A DNA stretch of 64,000 bases from Nonomuraea roseoviolacea subsp. carminata (GCF_024172185.1 NZ_JAMZEC010000001.1:6479001-6543000); one strand, 5' to 3'. Counted from the stretch's first letter, positions 51,973 to 61,648 are shown. Made by a program: numbers and translations. Notes: generated by a model from the sequence alone, not told the origin.

Positions 51973-52836
51973 CTAGGCGACCGCGCGGGCCGAGGCGGCC
52001 CAGGTGTTGCAGGAGCCGGGGGAGGCCGAGCCGTAGCCGCGGTTCATCCAGAACGCCTGCGAGGAGCCCTTGCCGTGGTCGTTCTGCGGCCAGGCCTTGG
52101 CGCCGTTCTTGCGGAACCAGTCGACCGTGTAGTCCCACTGCGCGGGGTCGATCGGGAGGGTGTCCTCGATCGTGCGCATGAAGACGGAGGAGAAGCACTC
52201 GGCCTGCAGCTCGGAGCGGCGCGAGAGCTGGAGCTGGCCCGCCTTGGAGGCGCGGGCGCGGGCCGGCCAGTAGTAGCTCCAGATGCCGGAGATGTTCTGC
52301 ACGTGGTGCCCGTACTCGTGCGCCATCAGACGGGTGATGCCCAGCGCGAACGGGTCACGCAGCTGCGTCTTGGTCACCAGCATGTACATGGTGCGGTCGG
52401 TGGAGCAGTAGATGCCGTCGGCGCCCGGGCTCCACGGGCCGCACGGCGTGCGCAGCTTGCGGGTGATGATGCGCAGGCGCGGCTTGCTGAAGGGCAGCTT
52501 CGCCTTGCGGAACTGGGTGGACCACGAGGCGTTCAGGCAGTTCGTCACACGGGTCAGGAAACGCTTGTACGCGGCGGTGCTGCCCTTGGGCAGGCCGCCG
52601 GGAGAACAGTGGGAGTCGGCCAGGGTGCCCGTCCTGTACAGCGGGTTGGCCGTGGCGGCCATCCGGCCGCGCGGCGGCGCGGCGAGCGTCTGGGCCGTCT
52701 GCGCGGGGGCCTGGGCCTGCTGTCCGGAGGAAGCGACGGGTTCGGTCTGGGCTGACGCCGTGCCCACACCCACCAGCGAGACGAGAACGCCGGTGGCCAG
52801 GACAGTCGTCAGTTTCCGCATGGGGAGAGTGTTCAT
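51973..52836 (-). CDS. Secreted neutral zinc metallopeptidase (copy 2)
   Basis: The 287-residue paralogue of the neighbouring gene has a clear signal peptide (VLATGVLVSLVGVGTASA). The zinc motif is HEYGHH in LMAHEYGHHVQNISG, followed by the ELQAECFSSVFMR helix. It shares the C-terminal NRGYGSASPGSCNTWAAS with copy 1, so the two arose by duplication. The pro-region is Gln/Ala-rich. ATG at 52836 is chosen; ATG at 52821 is also possible. It is divergent from dxs across a 123-bp gap. Confidence 0.87.
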   Translation of the reverse strand: MNTLPMRKLTTVLATGVLVSLVGVGTASAQTEPVASSGQQAQAPAQTAQTLAAPPRGRMAATANPLYRTGTLADSHCSPGGLPKGSTAAYKRFLTRVTNCLNASWSTQFRKAKLPFSKPRLRIITRKLRTPCGPWSPGADGIYCSTDRTMYMLVTKTQLRDPFALGITRLMAHEYGHHVQNISGIWSYYWPARARASKAGQLQLSRRSELQAECFSSVFMRTIEDTLPIDPAQWDYTVDWFRKNGAKAWPQNDHGKGSSQAFWMNRGYGSASPGSCNTWAASARAVA

Positions 52837-52959
52837 AGTGTAGGCAAGACTAGGTCAAGATCGGACAAATGCGTGTGGATTTGACTCGATGGAGTCAGCG
52901 GGACGTCCACGAACTAGACTTCAAGCCACTGGTGCCAAGAAGCAGAGGGGATCGCATCC

Positions 52960-54849
52960 GTGAGCGGGTTGCTGGGCTCGGTTGAGGGACCGCACGACGT
53001 CAAACGGCTCGATGTCGAGGAGCTGCCGAGGCTGGCGAACGAGATCCGCGACCTGCTCGTCGACTCCTGCTCGCGCTTCGGCGGGCATCTCGGGCCCAAT
53101 CTCGGCGTGGTCGAGCTGACCATCGCCCTGCACCGGGTCTTCGACTCCCCGCGCGACCCGATCATCTGGGACACCGGCCACCAGGCGTACGTCCACAAGC
53201 TCCTGACCGGCCGCATGGCCGGCTTCGGCGCGCTGAAGCAGGAGGGCGGCCTGTCCGGCTACCCGAGCCAGGCCGAGTCCGAGCACGACTTCGTGGAGAA
53301 CTCCCACGCCTCGACCGCGCTGTCCTACGCCGACGGCCTGGGCAAGGCGTTCAAGCTGCGCGGCGAGCGCGACCGCACGGCCGTCGCCGTGATCGGCGAC
53401 GGGGCGCTGACCGGCGGCATGGCCTGGGAGGCGCTCAACAACATCGCCGCGGTCAAGGACCTGCCGGTCGTCATCGTCGTCAACGACAACGGCCGCTCCT
53501 ACTCGCCGACCATCGGCGGGCTCGCCTCCCACCTGGCCAAACTGCGGGTCACCCGCCGCTACGAGGACTTCCTCGAGTACGTCAAGGAGAAGATCGGCAA
53601 CGTCCCGGTCCTGTACGACGCCCTGCACGGCTTCAAGAAGGGCGTCAAGGACATCCTCGCCCCGCAGGTGATGTTCGAGGACCTCGGCCTGAAGTACGTC
53701 GGCCCCATCGACGGCCACGACGAGCAGGCCATGGAGGCCGCGCTGCGCACCGCCCGCGACTTCCGCGGCCCGGTCATCGTCCACGCCCTCACCCAGAAGG
53801 GCCGCGGCTACTCCCCGGCCGAGAACCACGACGAGGACCAGTTCCACTCGCCCGGCGCCTTCGACCGGGTCACCGGCGCCGAGAAGCCCAAGGGCCGCAT
53901 CTGGACCGACGTCTTCAGCGAGGAGCTGGTCCGGCTCGGCAAGGACCGCGAGGACATCGTCGCGATCACCGCCGCCATGCTCCACCCGACCGGCCTGGCC
54001 GCCTTCCGCGACGCCTTCCCCGCGCGCACCTACGACGTCGGCATCGCCGAGCAGCACGCGCTGACCAGCGCGGCCGGGCTGGCGCTCGGCGGGCTGCACC
54101 CGGTCGTGGCCGTCTACGCCACCTTCCTCAACCGCGCCTTCGACCAGCTCCTCATGGACGTCGCCCTGCACCGGCTGCCCGTCACCGTGGTGCTCGACCG
54201 GGCGGGCGTCACCGGCGACGACGGCGCCAGCCACAACGGCATGTGGGACCTGTCGATCCTGCAGGTCGTGCCCGGCCTGCGCATCGCCGTGCCGCGCGAC
54301 GGCGAGCGCCTGGCCGAGCTGCTGGAGGAGGCCGTGTCGGTCACCGACGGCCCCACGGTCGTCCGCTTCCCCAAGGGCCCGGTGGCCGAGCCGGTCGAGG
54401 CGGCCGGCAAGCTCGGCGAGATGGACGTCCTGCGCGCCGGTGACGCCGACGTGCTCATCGTCGCCGTCGGCCCGATGGCCCGGGCCTGCCTGGACGCCGC
54501 GGTGCTGCTCGACGCCCAGGGCATCTCGGCCACCGTCGTCGACCCGCGCTGGGTCAAGCCGCTCGACGAGGCCCTGGTGCTCGCGGCCGGCGCCCACCGC
54601 ATGGTCGCGGTCGTCGAGGACAACGGCCGCGTCGGCGGCGTCGGCGACGCGGTGGCCCGGCTGCTGCGCGACGCCGACGTGGACGTGCCGGTCCGCACGT
54701 TCGGCATCCCGCAGGAGTTCCTGGAGCACGCCAAGCGGGCCGTGATCCTCGGCCGCGTCGGACTCACCGGGCAGGACCTCGCCCGCCAGATCACCGAGGC
54801 GGTCGCCCGCCGCGACCAGCAGGTCAGGAGCCCCTCCACCCGCAACTGA
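52960..54849 (+). CDS. dxs: 1-deoxy-D-xylulose-5-phosphate synthase
   Basis: The 629-residue thiamine-diphosphate enzyme condenses pyruvate and glyceraldehyde 3-phosphate in the first step of the MEP pathway. It feeds IPP and DMAPP to the carotenoid genes in this window. Marks include GGHLGPNLGVVELTIALH, WDTGHQAYVHKLLTGR, the TPP motif GDGALTGGMAWEALNN, the catalytic EQHA region (VGIAEQHALTSAAG), and the transketolase-type C-terminal domain with FPKGP. GTG at 52960 follows AGAGGGGA. Assignment is secure. Confidence 0.97.
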   Translation: MSGLLGSVEGPHDVKRLDVEELPRLANEIRDLLVDSCSRFGGHLGPNLGVVELTIALHRVFDSPRDPIIWDTGHQAYVHKLLTGRMAGFGALKQEGGLSGYPSQAESEHDFVENSHASTALSYADGLGKAFKLRGERDRTAVAVIGDGALTGGMAWEALNNIAAVKDLPVVIVVNDNGRSYSPTIGGLASHLAKLRVTRRYEDFLEYVKEKIGNVPVLYDALHGFKKGVKDILAPQVMFEDLGLKYVGPIDGHDEQAMEAALRTARDFRGPVIVHALTQKGRGYSPAENHDEDQFHSPGAFDRVTGAEKPKGRIWTDVFSEELVRLGKDREDIVAITAAMLHPTGLAAFRDAFPARTYDVGIAEQHALTSAAGLALGGLHPVVAVYATFLNRAFDQLLMDVALHRLPVTVVLDRAGVTGDDGASHNGMWDLSILQVVPGLRIAVPRDGERLAELLEEAVSVTDGPTVVRFPKGPVAEPVEAAGKLGEMDVLRAGDADVLIVAVGPMARACLDAAVLLDAQGISATVVDPRWVKPLDEALVLAAGAHRMVAVVEDNGRVGGVGDAVARLLRDADVDVPVRTFGIPQEFLEHAKRAVILGRVGLTGQDLARQITEAVARRDQQVRSPSTRN

Positions 54850-54880
54850 GGGTGGCGCCGCCTCGTGCGATCAGGAAAGC

Positions 54881-56377
54881 ATGATGCCCGCGAGGGTGGG
54901 CAAGGTCACACTCGTGGACATCCTTCGCACGAAAACGGTTGAGCAGTCCATCAGCGACACCGAGGCACCGGAGCATCGGCTGCGCAAACGCCTGACCGCC
55001 GTCGACCTGACCGTCTTCGGCATCGGCGTGATCGTCGGCACCGGTATCTTCGTGCTGACCGGACAGGTGGCCAAGCAGACGGCCGGACCGGCCGTGGCCA
55101 TCTCCTTCGTCGTCTCCGCGATCGTCTGCGGCCTGGCGGCGCTGTGCTACGCGGAGTTCGCCTCCACCATTCCGGTGGCGGGCTCGGCGTACACCTTCTC
55201 CTACGCCACCCTCGGCGAGCTGCCGGCCTGGATCATCGGCTGGGACCTCATGCTGGAGATGGCGCTGGCGGCCGCGGTGGTCGCGGTCGGCTGGTCGGGC
55301 TACTTCGCGTCGCTGATGTCCTCGATCGGCCTGCCGCTGCCCGCCGCCATCGCCGGCGACGACCCGGTGGTGAACCTGCCGGCCATGATCGTGGTGCTCC
55401 TCCTCACCGCGATCCTGGTGGCCGGCATCAAGCTGTCCTCCCGGGTCAACCAGGTCATCGTGGCGATCAAGGTCGCGGTGATCCTGCTCGTCATCGTGGC
55501 CGGGCTGTTCTACATCAACTCGGCCAACTACACGCCGTTCATCCCGCCGGCGCAGGCCACCGAGCAGGTCGCCGGGCTCAAGGCGCCGCTGATCCAGGTC
55601 CTGTTCGGCATCACGCCCGTCGCGTACGGCGTGATCGGCATCTTCTCGGCCGCCGCGGTCGTGTTCTTCGCGTTCATCGGCTTCGACATCGTCGCCACCG
55701 CCGCCGAGGAGACCATCAACCCGCAGCGCGACATGCCGCGCGGCATCATCGGCTCGCTGGCCATCTGCACGGTCCTGTACGTGGCCGTCTCGCTGGTCGT
55801 CGTCGGCATGCAGAACTACAAGCAGCTCAGCACCTCGGCGCCGCTCGCCGACGCCTTCACCGCGGTCGGCCAGAAGTGGGTGGCCGGGCTGATCAGCATC
55901 GGCGCCATCGCCGGGCTCACCACCGTGGTCATGATCCTCATGCTGGGGCAGACCCGGGTGCTGTTCGCCATGTGCCGCGACGGGCTGCTGCCCCGCCCGC
56001 TGGCCAAGGTCCACCCGCGCTTCGGCACCCCGGCCCGGCTGACCGTCATCATCGGCGTCGTCTCGGCGCTGCTGTCCGGGTTCATCTCGCTGGGCGCGCT
56101 GGCCGAGCTGGTCAACATCGGCACGCTGTTCGCGTTCGTGGTCGTGTCGGCCGGTGTGATCATCCTGCGGCGCACGCGGCCCGACCTGCCCCGCGCGTTC
56201 CGCACGCCGCTGGTGCCGGTGCTGCCGATCCTGTCGGTGCTGGCCTGCTTCTACCTCATGCTCAACCTGCCGGTCGAGACGTGGCTGCGGTTCCTCATCT
56301 GGATGGTCATCGGCGCGGTGCTGTACTTCACCTACGGCTTCCGCCACAGCCGCGTCACGGCGCGGCAGACCCCCTAG
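54881..56377 (+). CDS. APC-family amino acid permease
   Basis: The 498-residue membrane transporter belongs to the amino acid-polyamine-organocation family, cationic amino acid transporter branch. After a soluble start (EHRLRKRLTAVDLTVFGIG), it has IVGTGIFVLTGQVAKQTAGP in helix 1, CYAEFASTIPVAGSAYTF in helix 3, and FFAFIGFDIVATAAEETINP in helix 6. About 12 transmembrane helices are expected. The exact start is uncertain; downstream GTG codons near 54905-54914 fit the family N-terminus better than ATG 54881. It lies 31 bp after dxs but has no evident functional link. Amino acid preference is unknown. Confidence 0.93.
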   Translation: MMPARVGKVTLVDILRTKTVEQSISDTEAPEHRLRKRLTAVDLTVFGIGVIVGTGIFVLTGQVAKQTAGPAVAISFVVSAIVCGLAALCYAEFASTIPVAGSAYTFSYATLGELPAWIIGWDLMLEMALAAAVVAVGWSGYFASLMSSIGLPLPAAIAGDDPVVNLPAMIVVLLLTAILVAGIKLSSRVNQVIVAIKVAVILLVIVAGLFYINSANYTPFIPPAQATEQVAGLKAPLIQVLFGITPVAYGVIGIFSAAAVVFFAFIGFDIVATAAEETINPQRDMPRGIIGSLAICTVLYVAVSLVVVGMQNYKQLSTSAPLADAFTAVGQKWVAGLISIGAIAGLTTVVMILMLGQTRVLFAMCRDGLLPRPLAKVHPRFGTPARLTVIIGVVSALLSGFISLGALAELVNIGTLFAFVVVSAGVIILRRTRPDLPRAFRTPLVPVLPILSVLACFYLMLNLPVETWLRFLIWMVIGAVLYFTYGFRHSRVTARQTP

Positions 56378-56429
56378 CGCGGATGTGGGGCCGGTGCTCC
56401 CGGCCCCACACCTCAGTCGGGCGCGCCCG

Positions 56430-56804
56430 TCAGAAGGCGAACACCCCGTCGCCCGCCGCCTTGGCCCGGCACCGGTTGGCGAACGTCGAGTGCAGGGCGA
56501 CGTTGCGCCCGCGCCAGTTGCCCTCCACCGACACCCTGTACGGCTCGGAGGTCAGCGGGCAGGTGCCGTTGGAGCGGCGCAGCGCCGACAGCCGCCCCTC
56601 GACCGCGCGCAGCCGGTCGCAGGCCACCTCGGGGCTCGGGTGGTCGCCGCCGTCCGGGTCGCATTCCAGCTCGTACGTCGTGGGCGCGTGGCCGTGCTGC
56701 GTCACCGTGATCCGCAGGGACGCCCGCGAGTGCGCCGCCATGGCCGGCAGGGCGGCCGCCATCAGGAAGGCCCCGCACAGCGCGGTTACCTTGAGCGATC
56801 TCAT
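56430..56804 (-). CDS. Subtilisin inhibitor-like (SSI) secreted protein
   Basis: The 124-residue protein has a signal peptide (VTALCGAFLMAAALPAMAA) and the compact SSI fold of actinomycetes: LRITVTQHGHAPTTYELECD, HPSPEVACDRL, and the reactive loop GTCPLTSEPYRV. By comparison with Streptomyces SSI, the P1 residue is the Leu after Cys-Pro, which fits subtilisin/chymotrypsin-type proteases. It ends with FANRCRAKAAGDGVFAF. Cysteines pair into two disulfides. GGAGAGGA precedes the ATG. It may inhibit own or competitor extracellular serine proteases. Confidence 0.93.
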   Translation of the reverse strand: MRSLKVTALCGAFLMAAALPAMAAHSRASLRITVTQHGHAPTTYELECDPDGGDHPSPEVACDRLRAVEGRLSALRRSNGTCPLTSEPYRVSVEGNWRGRNVALHSTFANRCRAKAAGDGVFAF

Positions 56805-56985
56805 GCCTGTCCTCTCCGTCGAGGGCACGGCCCGCCCGGATCGCGACCCGCGTGAGAGGTGTGACCGGAGGGGCTGATGTGCCGTCCGTGCACTCGTGTC
56901 GTACCCGGCGGCCCCGACGGCGGCGGCCATGGATCGTCCCCGATTCGACCATGTGATGGGGCCGACCGGCAAAGGACGCAGAAAA

Positions 56986-57009
56986 GGGGACCCGCCCCCG
57001 CGGGTCCCC
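56986..57009 (-). terminator. Rho-independent terminator of the fadAB operon
   Basis: A 10-bp stem, GGGGACCCGC and its complement, with a 4-base loop. On the minus strand it is followed by TTTT. It lies 14 bp after the fadB stop. Confidence 0.85.
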
Positions 57010-57022
57010 TTCATGCTTCTGG

Positions 57023-59116
57023 TCAGGCGGGCACGGAGGCCACGCCCGGCGGCAGGAAGCGAGGCCGGGCGAACCCGGCGCGATCCAGCAGCGGCGTGAC
57101 GCCACCCAGGTGGAACGGCCAGCCCGCGCCCAGGATCATGCACAGGTCGATGTCCTGCGGGGCCGCCACCACGCCCTCGTCCAGCATGATCCGGATCTCC
57201 TCGGCCAGCGCCTCCAGCACCCGCCGCCGCACCTCCTCGGCGCTGGACGGGGCCTCGCCGCCCGCGAAGAGCGCCACGGCCTCCGGGTCGAGCGAGAAGT
57301 CCGGCGCGTACACGCCGGGCCTGCCCGAGGCGACCAGCTTCGCCATGCCCTCCGAGACGCCGAACCGCTCGGGGAAGGCCGCGTGCAGCGTCTCGGCCAC
57401 GTGCAGCCCGACCGCCGGGCCGACGAGCTGCAGCAGCGCGAACGGCGTCATCGGCAGCCCGAGGTCGTCCAGCGCGTGCTCGGCCACCTCCAGCGGCGTG
57501 CCCTCGTCCACGGCCGCGATGACCTCGCCCATGAACCGGGTGAGCAGCCGGTTGACCACGAACGCCGGGGCGTCCTTCACCAGCACCGACGACTTCTTCA
57601 GCGCCTTGCCGACGGCGAACGCGGTGGCCAGCGTCGCGTCGTCGGTCGACGCCCCCCGGATGATCTCCAGCAGCGGCATCACCGCCACGGGGTTGAAGAA
57701 GTGGAAGCCGACCAGCCGCTCCGGGTGCGCCAGATCGGCGCCCATCTCGGTCAGCGACAGCGACGAGGTGTTGGTGGCCAGCACGCACTCGGCCGGCACC
57801 ACCGCCTCGACCTCGGCGAACACCTTCTTCTTGACCGCCATGTCCTCGAAGACCGCCTCGATGACGAAGTCGGCGTCCGCGAACGCGTCCTTGGTCAGCG
57901 ACCCGGTCACCAGCGCCTTGAGCCGGTTGGCCTGGTCGGCCGAGACGCGGCCCTTGGCCAGCAGCTTGTCCACCTCGGCGTGGACGTAGCCGACGCCCTT
58001 GTCCAGCCGCGCCTGGTCGAGGTCCGTCAGGACGACCGGCACCTCCAGGCGGCGGGCGAACAGCAGCGCCATCTGCGAGGCCATCAGCCCCGCGCCGACC
58101 ACGCCGACCTTGGTCACCTTGCGCGCCAGCGACCTGTCCGGGGCGCCGGCCGGCCGCTTGGCCCGCCGCTGCACCAGGTCGAAGGCGTACAGGCCGGCCC
58201 GCAGCTCGTCACCCATCAGCAGGTCGGCCAGCGCGTCGTCCTCGGCGGCGAAGCCCTCGTCGCGCGAGGCCGTGCGGGCCAGCGCCACCAGGTCCAGCGC
58301 CCGGTACGGCGCCGGGGAGGCGCCGCGCAGCTTCATGTCCACGAGGAAGCGGGCGTCGGCGACCGCCTTGTCCCAGTCGTCGCCGTCACGCGACGGCCGC
58401 TCCACCGTGACCTCGCCCTTGACGACCCGGGCCGCCCAGCGCAGCGACTCCTCCAGGAAGTCGGCCGGCTCGAACAGGGCGTCCGCGACGCCCAGCTCGT
58501 ACGCCTGCGCGCCCTTGATCATGCGGTTCTGCGACAGCGGGTTCTCGATGATCAGCTTGATCGCGTTCGCCGGGCCGACCAGGCGCGGCAGGAGCTGCGT
58601 GCCGCCCCAGCCCGGCACCAGGCCGAGGAAGCACTCCGGCAGCGCGACCGCCGGGACACCCGAGGAGATCGTCCGGTACGCGCAGTGCAGCGCGATCTCC
58701 AGGCCGCCGCCCATGGCCGCGCCGTTGACGAACGCGAACGACGGGATGCCCAGCTCGCCCAGCCGCCGGAACACGTGGTGGCCGAGCGCGCCGATCGCGT
58801 GGGCCTCCTCGCGCGAGGCGACCGAGGCGGCGCCCTTGAGGTCGGCGCCCACGGCGAAGATGAACGGCTTGCCCGTCACGCCCACCGCCACCAGGTCGTT
58901 GCGGGCCGCGATCTCCGACAGCGCGCCGTTGAGGGCGAACAGGCCGTGCGGCCCGAACGTGTTGGGCTTGGTGTGGTCGAAGCCGTTGTCCAGCGTGATG
59001 AGCGCCATCGTGCCGGCGCCGTACGGCAGCTCGACGTCGCGGACGAGCGCCTTGGTGACGACCTCGTCGGTGCTGCGCTCGCTCAGCAGGGCGCGCCAGG
59101 TGTCGATGTTCGTCAT
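57023..59116 (-). CDS. fadB: Fatty-acid oxidation enzyme: enoyl-CoA hydratase / 3-hydroxyacyl-CoA dehydrogenase
   Basis: The 697-residue bifunctional beta-oxidation enzyme is built in two parts. Residues 1-320 form a crotonase domain (GKPFIFAVGADLKG, and GAAMGGGLEIALHCAYRTIS as the oxyanion hole). The rest is an NAD-binding dehydrogenase (KVGVVGAGLMASQMALLFARR) with the catalytic HFFNPVAVMPLLEII and the C-terminal helical domain. It hydrates trans-2-enoyl-CoA and oxidises the 3-hydroxy product. The ATG at 59116 overlaps the thiolase stop (ATGA). A terminator follows. Confidence 0.95.
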   Translation of the reverse strand: MTNIDTWRALLSERSTDEVVTKALVRDVELPYGAGTMALITLDNGFDHTKPNTFGPHGLFALNGALSEIAARNDLVAVGVTGKPFIFAVGADLKGAASVASREEAHAIGALGHHVFRRLGELGIPSFAFVNGAAMGGGLEIALHCAYRTISSGVPAVALPECFLGLVPGWGGTQLLPRLVGPANAIKLIIENPLSQNRMIKGAQAYELGVADALFEPADFLEESLRWAARVVKGEVTVERPSRDGDDWDKAVADARFLVDMKLRGASPAPYRALDLVALARTASRDEGFAAEDDALADLLMGDELRAGLYAFDLVQRRAKRPAGAPDRSLARKVTKVGVVGAGLMASQMALLFARRLEVPVVLTDLDQARLDKGVGYVHAEVDKLLAKGRVSADQANRLKALVTGSLTKDAFADADFVIEAVFEDMAVKKKVFAEVEAVVPAECVLATNTSSLSLTEMGADLAHPERLVGFHFFNPVAVMPLLEIIRGASTDDATLATAFAVGKALKKSSVLVKDAPAFVVNRLLTRFMGEVIAAVDEGTPLEVAEHALDDLGLPMTPFALLQLVGPAVGLHVAETLHAAFPERFGVSEGMAKLVASGRPGVYAPDFSLDPEAVALFAGGEAPSSAEEVRRRVLEALAEEIRIMLDEGVVAAPQDIDLCMILGAGWPFHLGGVTPLLDRAGFARPRFLPPGVASVPA

Positions 59117-60297
59117 GCCAGGTTCTCCCAGATCACGGTGCCGCCCATGCCCATGCCGACGCACATGGTGGTGATGCCGTAGCGCACGTCGGGGCGCTCG
59201 GCGAACTGGCGGGCGAGCTGCGTCATCAGCCGCACGCCCGAGGAGGCCAGCGGGTGGCCGAAGGCGATCGCGCCGCCGTACGGGTTGACCCGGGGGTCGT
59301 CGTCGGCGATGCCGAAGTGCTCCAGGAACGCGAGCACCTGCACCGCGAACGCCTCGTTGATCTCGAACAGCCCGATGTCGGAGATCGACAGCCCGGCCAG
59401 CCGCAGCGCCCGCTCCGTGGACGGGATCGGGCCGACGCCCATGACCTCGGGGTCCACGCCGGCGAACGCGTACGACACCAGCCGCATCTTTGCCGTCAGC
59501 CCCAGTTCCTCGGCGACGTCGCGGGCCGCCACGAGACAGCCGGTGGCGCCGTCGTTGATGCCGGAGGAGTTGCCCGCCGTCACGTGCCCGTGCGGCCGGA
59601 ACGGCGTCTTCAGCGCGGCCAGGCCCTCCAGGGTGGTGCCGGGGCGCGGCGCCTCGTCCTCCACCGCGAGGCCCCAGCCCTTCTCGGCCGTCCTGATCGC
59701 GGTCGGCACCAGGTCGGGCTGGATCTTGCCGTCCGCGTACGCCTTGGCCACCTTCTCCTGCGACAGCACCGCGTACGCGTCGGCGCGCTCCTTGCTGATG
59801 GCCGGGTAGCGGTCGTGCAGGTTCTCGGCCGTCATGCCCATGACGAGCGCGCTCGGGTCGACGAGCTTCTCCGACAGGAAACGCGGGTTGGGGTCGACGC
59901 CCTCGCCCATCGGGTGGCGGCCCATGTGCTCGACGCCGCCCGCGATGGCCACGTCGTACGCGCCGAACGCGATGCCGCCCGCGACCGTGGTGACGGCGGT
60001 CATCGCGCCCGCGCACATGCGGTCGATGGCGTAGCCCGGCACGGACTTCGGCAGCCCGGCCAGCACCGCCGCCGAGCGGCCGATGGTCAGGCCCTGGTCG
60101 CCGATCTGGGTGGTCGCGGCGATCGCGACCTCGTCCACGCGTTCCGGCGGCAGGGCCGGGTTGCGCCGCATGAGCTCGCGGATGACGCGGACGACCAGGT
60201 CGTCGGCGCGGGTCTCCGCGTACAGCCCCTTCGGCCCCGACCGGCCGAAGGGGGTGCGCACGCCGTCGACGAACACGACGTCACGAGAGGAAGGCAC
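59113..60297 (-). CDS. fadA: Acetyl-CoA C-acyltransferase (3-ketoacyl-CoA thiolase)
   Basis: The 394-residue thiolase completes the beta-oxidation cycle by cleaving 3-ketoacyl-CoA. The nucleophile is Cys95 in IDRMCAGAMTAV. The acid/base residues are in NEAFAVQ, GGAIAFGHPLASSG, and the C-terminal TMCVGMGMGG. The GTG start at 60297 gives MPSSRDVVFVDGVRTPFG, the usual family N-terminus. It is the first gene of a two-gene operon with fadB. Confidence 0.95.
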   Translation of the reverse strand: MPSSRDVVFVDGVRTPFGRSGPKGLYAETRADDLVVRVIRELMRRNPALPPERVDEVAIAATTQIGDQGLTIGRSAAVLAGLPKSVPGYAIDRMCAGAMTAVTTVAGGIAFGAYDVAIAGGVEHMGRHPMGEGVDPNPRFLSEKLVDPSALVMGMTAENLHDRYPAISKERADAYAVLSQEKVAKAYADGKIQPDLVPTAIRTAEKGWGLAVEDEAPRPGTTLEGLAALKTPFRPHGHVTAGNSSGINDGATGCLVAARDVAEELGLTAKMRLVSYAFAGVDPEVMGVGPIPSTERALRLAGLSISDIGLFEINEAFAVQVLAFLEHFGIADDDPRVNPYGGAIAFGHPLASSGVRLMTQLARQFAERPDVRYGITTMCVGMGMGGTVIWENLA

Positions 60298-60505
60298 GGG
60301 GTTCGCTCCTCGATGCTGGACTGCTGTCGCGCCTATGCTACTCGTCGGTAACTAGGGCGTGGACGCGGGCGGGCGGGAGTCGTGAAACTCCTGGTGCATA
60401 TGAGGTTGAAAACAATCTCCGAGCATGCTGTGAAATTTCCGGACAAAGATGGGTCGAGTCTGTTAGGAAAGGTCGCGCACAGTTATGCACTAGAGAGGTC
60501 ACAGA

Positions 60506-61648
60506 GTGTCGCGCGACGAGAACGATAGGTCGTACGAGGACGGTCAGGCACGGCCGATGAACCCGGAGCTGACCGGCGACGTGCTGTCACCTCGGTACAG
60601 CAACGACGACACGGACGAGCAGCCCGCCATCGTGGTCTCGGGCAACGAGACGTACATCATGCCGGCCGACGCCGCCCCGGAGGGCTCCGCCGCGTACCCG
60701 GCGCAGGACGGTACGTCGTCGTACGTCCCGCAGGACGGTGTGCCCGCGCACGCCGCGCAGGAGGGGACGGCGGCCACGTACGCCGACCTCCAGCCCGCCG
60801 ACGACCGTTACGCGGACGCCGAGAGCGGCGCGCACCGCTACGCGGACGCGGAGAGCGGGGCGCACCGCTACGCGGACGCCGACAGCGGCGCCCACCGGTA
60901 CGCCGGCGAGGCGGACGGCTACGCCGACGCCGACAGCGGCTCCCACCGCCTCCAGGACGCCGGCGACCACGACGACGCCGCCTACCTTCCCCTCGACAAG
61001 GGCTACGAGGGGACCCACGGCGAGGAGGGCGGCGACTCGCGGCGCGGCTTCCTCGGCTCCGGCTGGACCGACACGAGCGCCGACTCCGGCGCCGGGGACA
61101 AGGAGGTGCGCCGCCGTACCAAGGTGCTGGTGGCCGCCGCGGCCGCCGTCGTCGTGCTCGGCGCCGGCGCGGGCTGGATGCTGACCGGCACCTCCTCCGA
61201 CGACCCCTGCGCGACGGAGCGCTGCGCCAGCGCCGGCCGCGTCAGCGCGCCGCCCGCCGAGAAGGCCACCCCCGAGTCCGAGGCGACCGGCGAGGCCACC
61301 GACGAGCCGGAGGATTCCGCGACGCCCGAGCGGACCACGTCCCGCACCGCCGCCCCCACGCCGACCGCCGTGAAGGTCCGCGTCACGCGCACGCCCGAAC
61401 CGCGCGTCACGCGCACCCGCGCCAGTCAGCCGACGACCCGCGCCACCACCAGGGCCACCCGGCAGCCGACGACCGTCGACGACGACACGACGCGCGCCGA
61501 CGAGGTGGGCACGAAGACGTCCGAGCAGCCGCGCCAGCAGCCCACCGCGGACGCGACGACCCAGGCGCCCGCCACCACCCAGGCGCCCGCCCCCGCCCCG
61601 ACGGAGACCTCGAAGGGGATCTTCGACGTCCTCTTCCCGTGGGCCTGA
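60506..61648 (+). CDS. Single-pass membrane protein with acidic repeats and a Thr/Pro-rich outer tail
   Basis: The 380-residue protein of unknown function has an acidic cytoplasmic N-terminal half, a 30-bp-encoded repeat RYADAESGAH (three to four copies at about residues 101-145), one transmembrane helix (VLVAAAAAVVVLGAGAGWML, about 208-228), and a Thr/Pro/Ala-rich extracytoplasmic tail (TRATRQPTT, TTQAPATTQAPAPAPT) with a short hydrophobic end (GIFDVLFPWA). A Cys pair (PCATERC) just outside the membrane could form a disulfide. GTG at 60506 follows GAGAGG. It may be a cell-wall-spanning or regulatory anchor. No family is recognised. Confidence 0.75.
   Translation: MSRDENDRSYEDGQARPMNPELTGDVLSPRYSNDDTDEQPAIVVSGNETYIMPADAAPEGSAAYPAQDGTSSYVPQDGVPAHAAQEGTAATYADLQPADDRYADAESGAHRYADAESGAHRYADADSGAHRYAGEADGYADADSGSHRLQDAGDHDDAAYLPLDKGYEGTHGEEGGDSRRGFLGSGWTDTSADSGAGDKEVRRRTKVLVAAAAAVVVLGAGAGWMLTGTSSDDPCATERCASAGRVSAPPAEKATPESEATGEATDEPEDSATPERTTSRTAAPTPTAVKVRVTRTPEPRVTRTRASQPTTRATTRATRQPTTVDDDTTRADEVGTKTSEQPRQQPTADATTQAPATTQAPAPAPTETSKGIFDVLFPWA
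60806..60946 (+). repeat. 30-bp in-frame tandem repeats
   Basis: Three near-identical units start at 60806, 60836 and 60866, each encoding RYADAESGAH or RYADADSGAH. A degenerate copy (GYADADSGSH) follows about 20 bp later. Confidence 0.9.
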
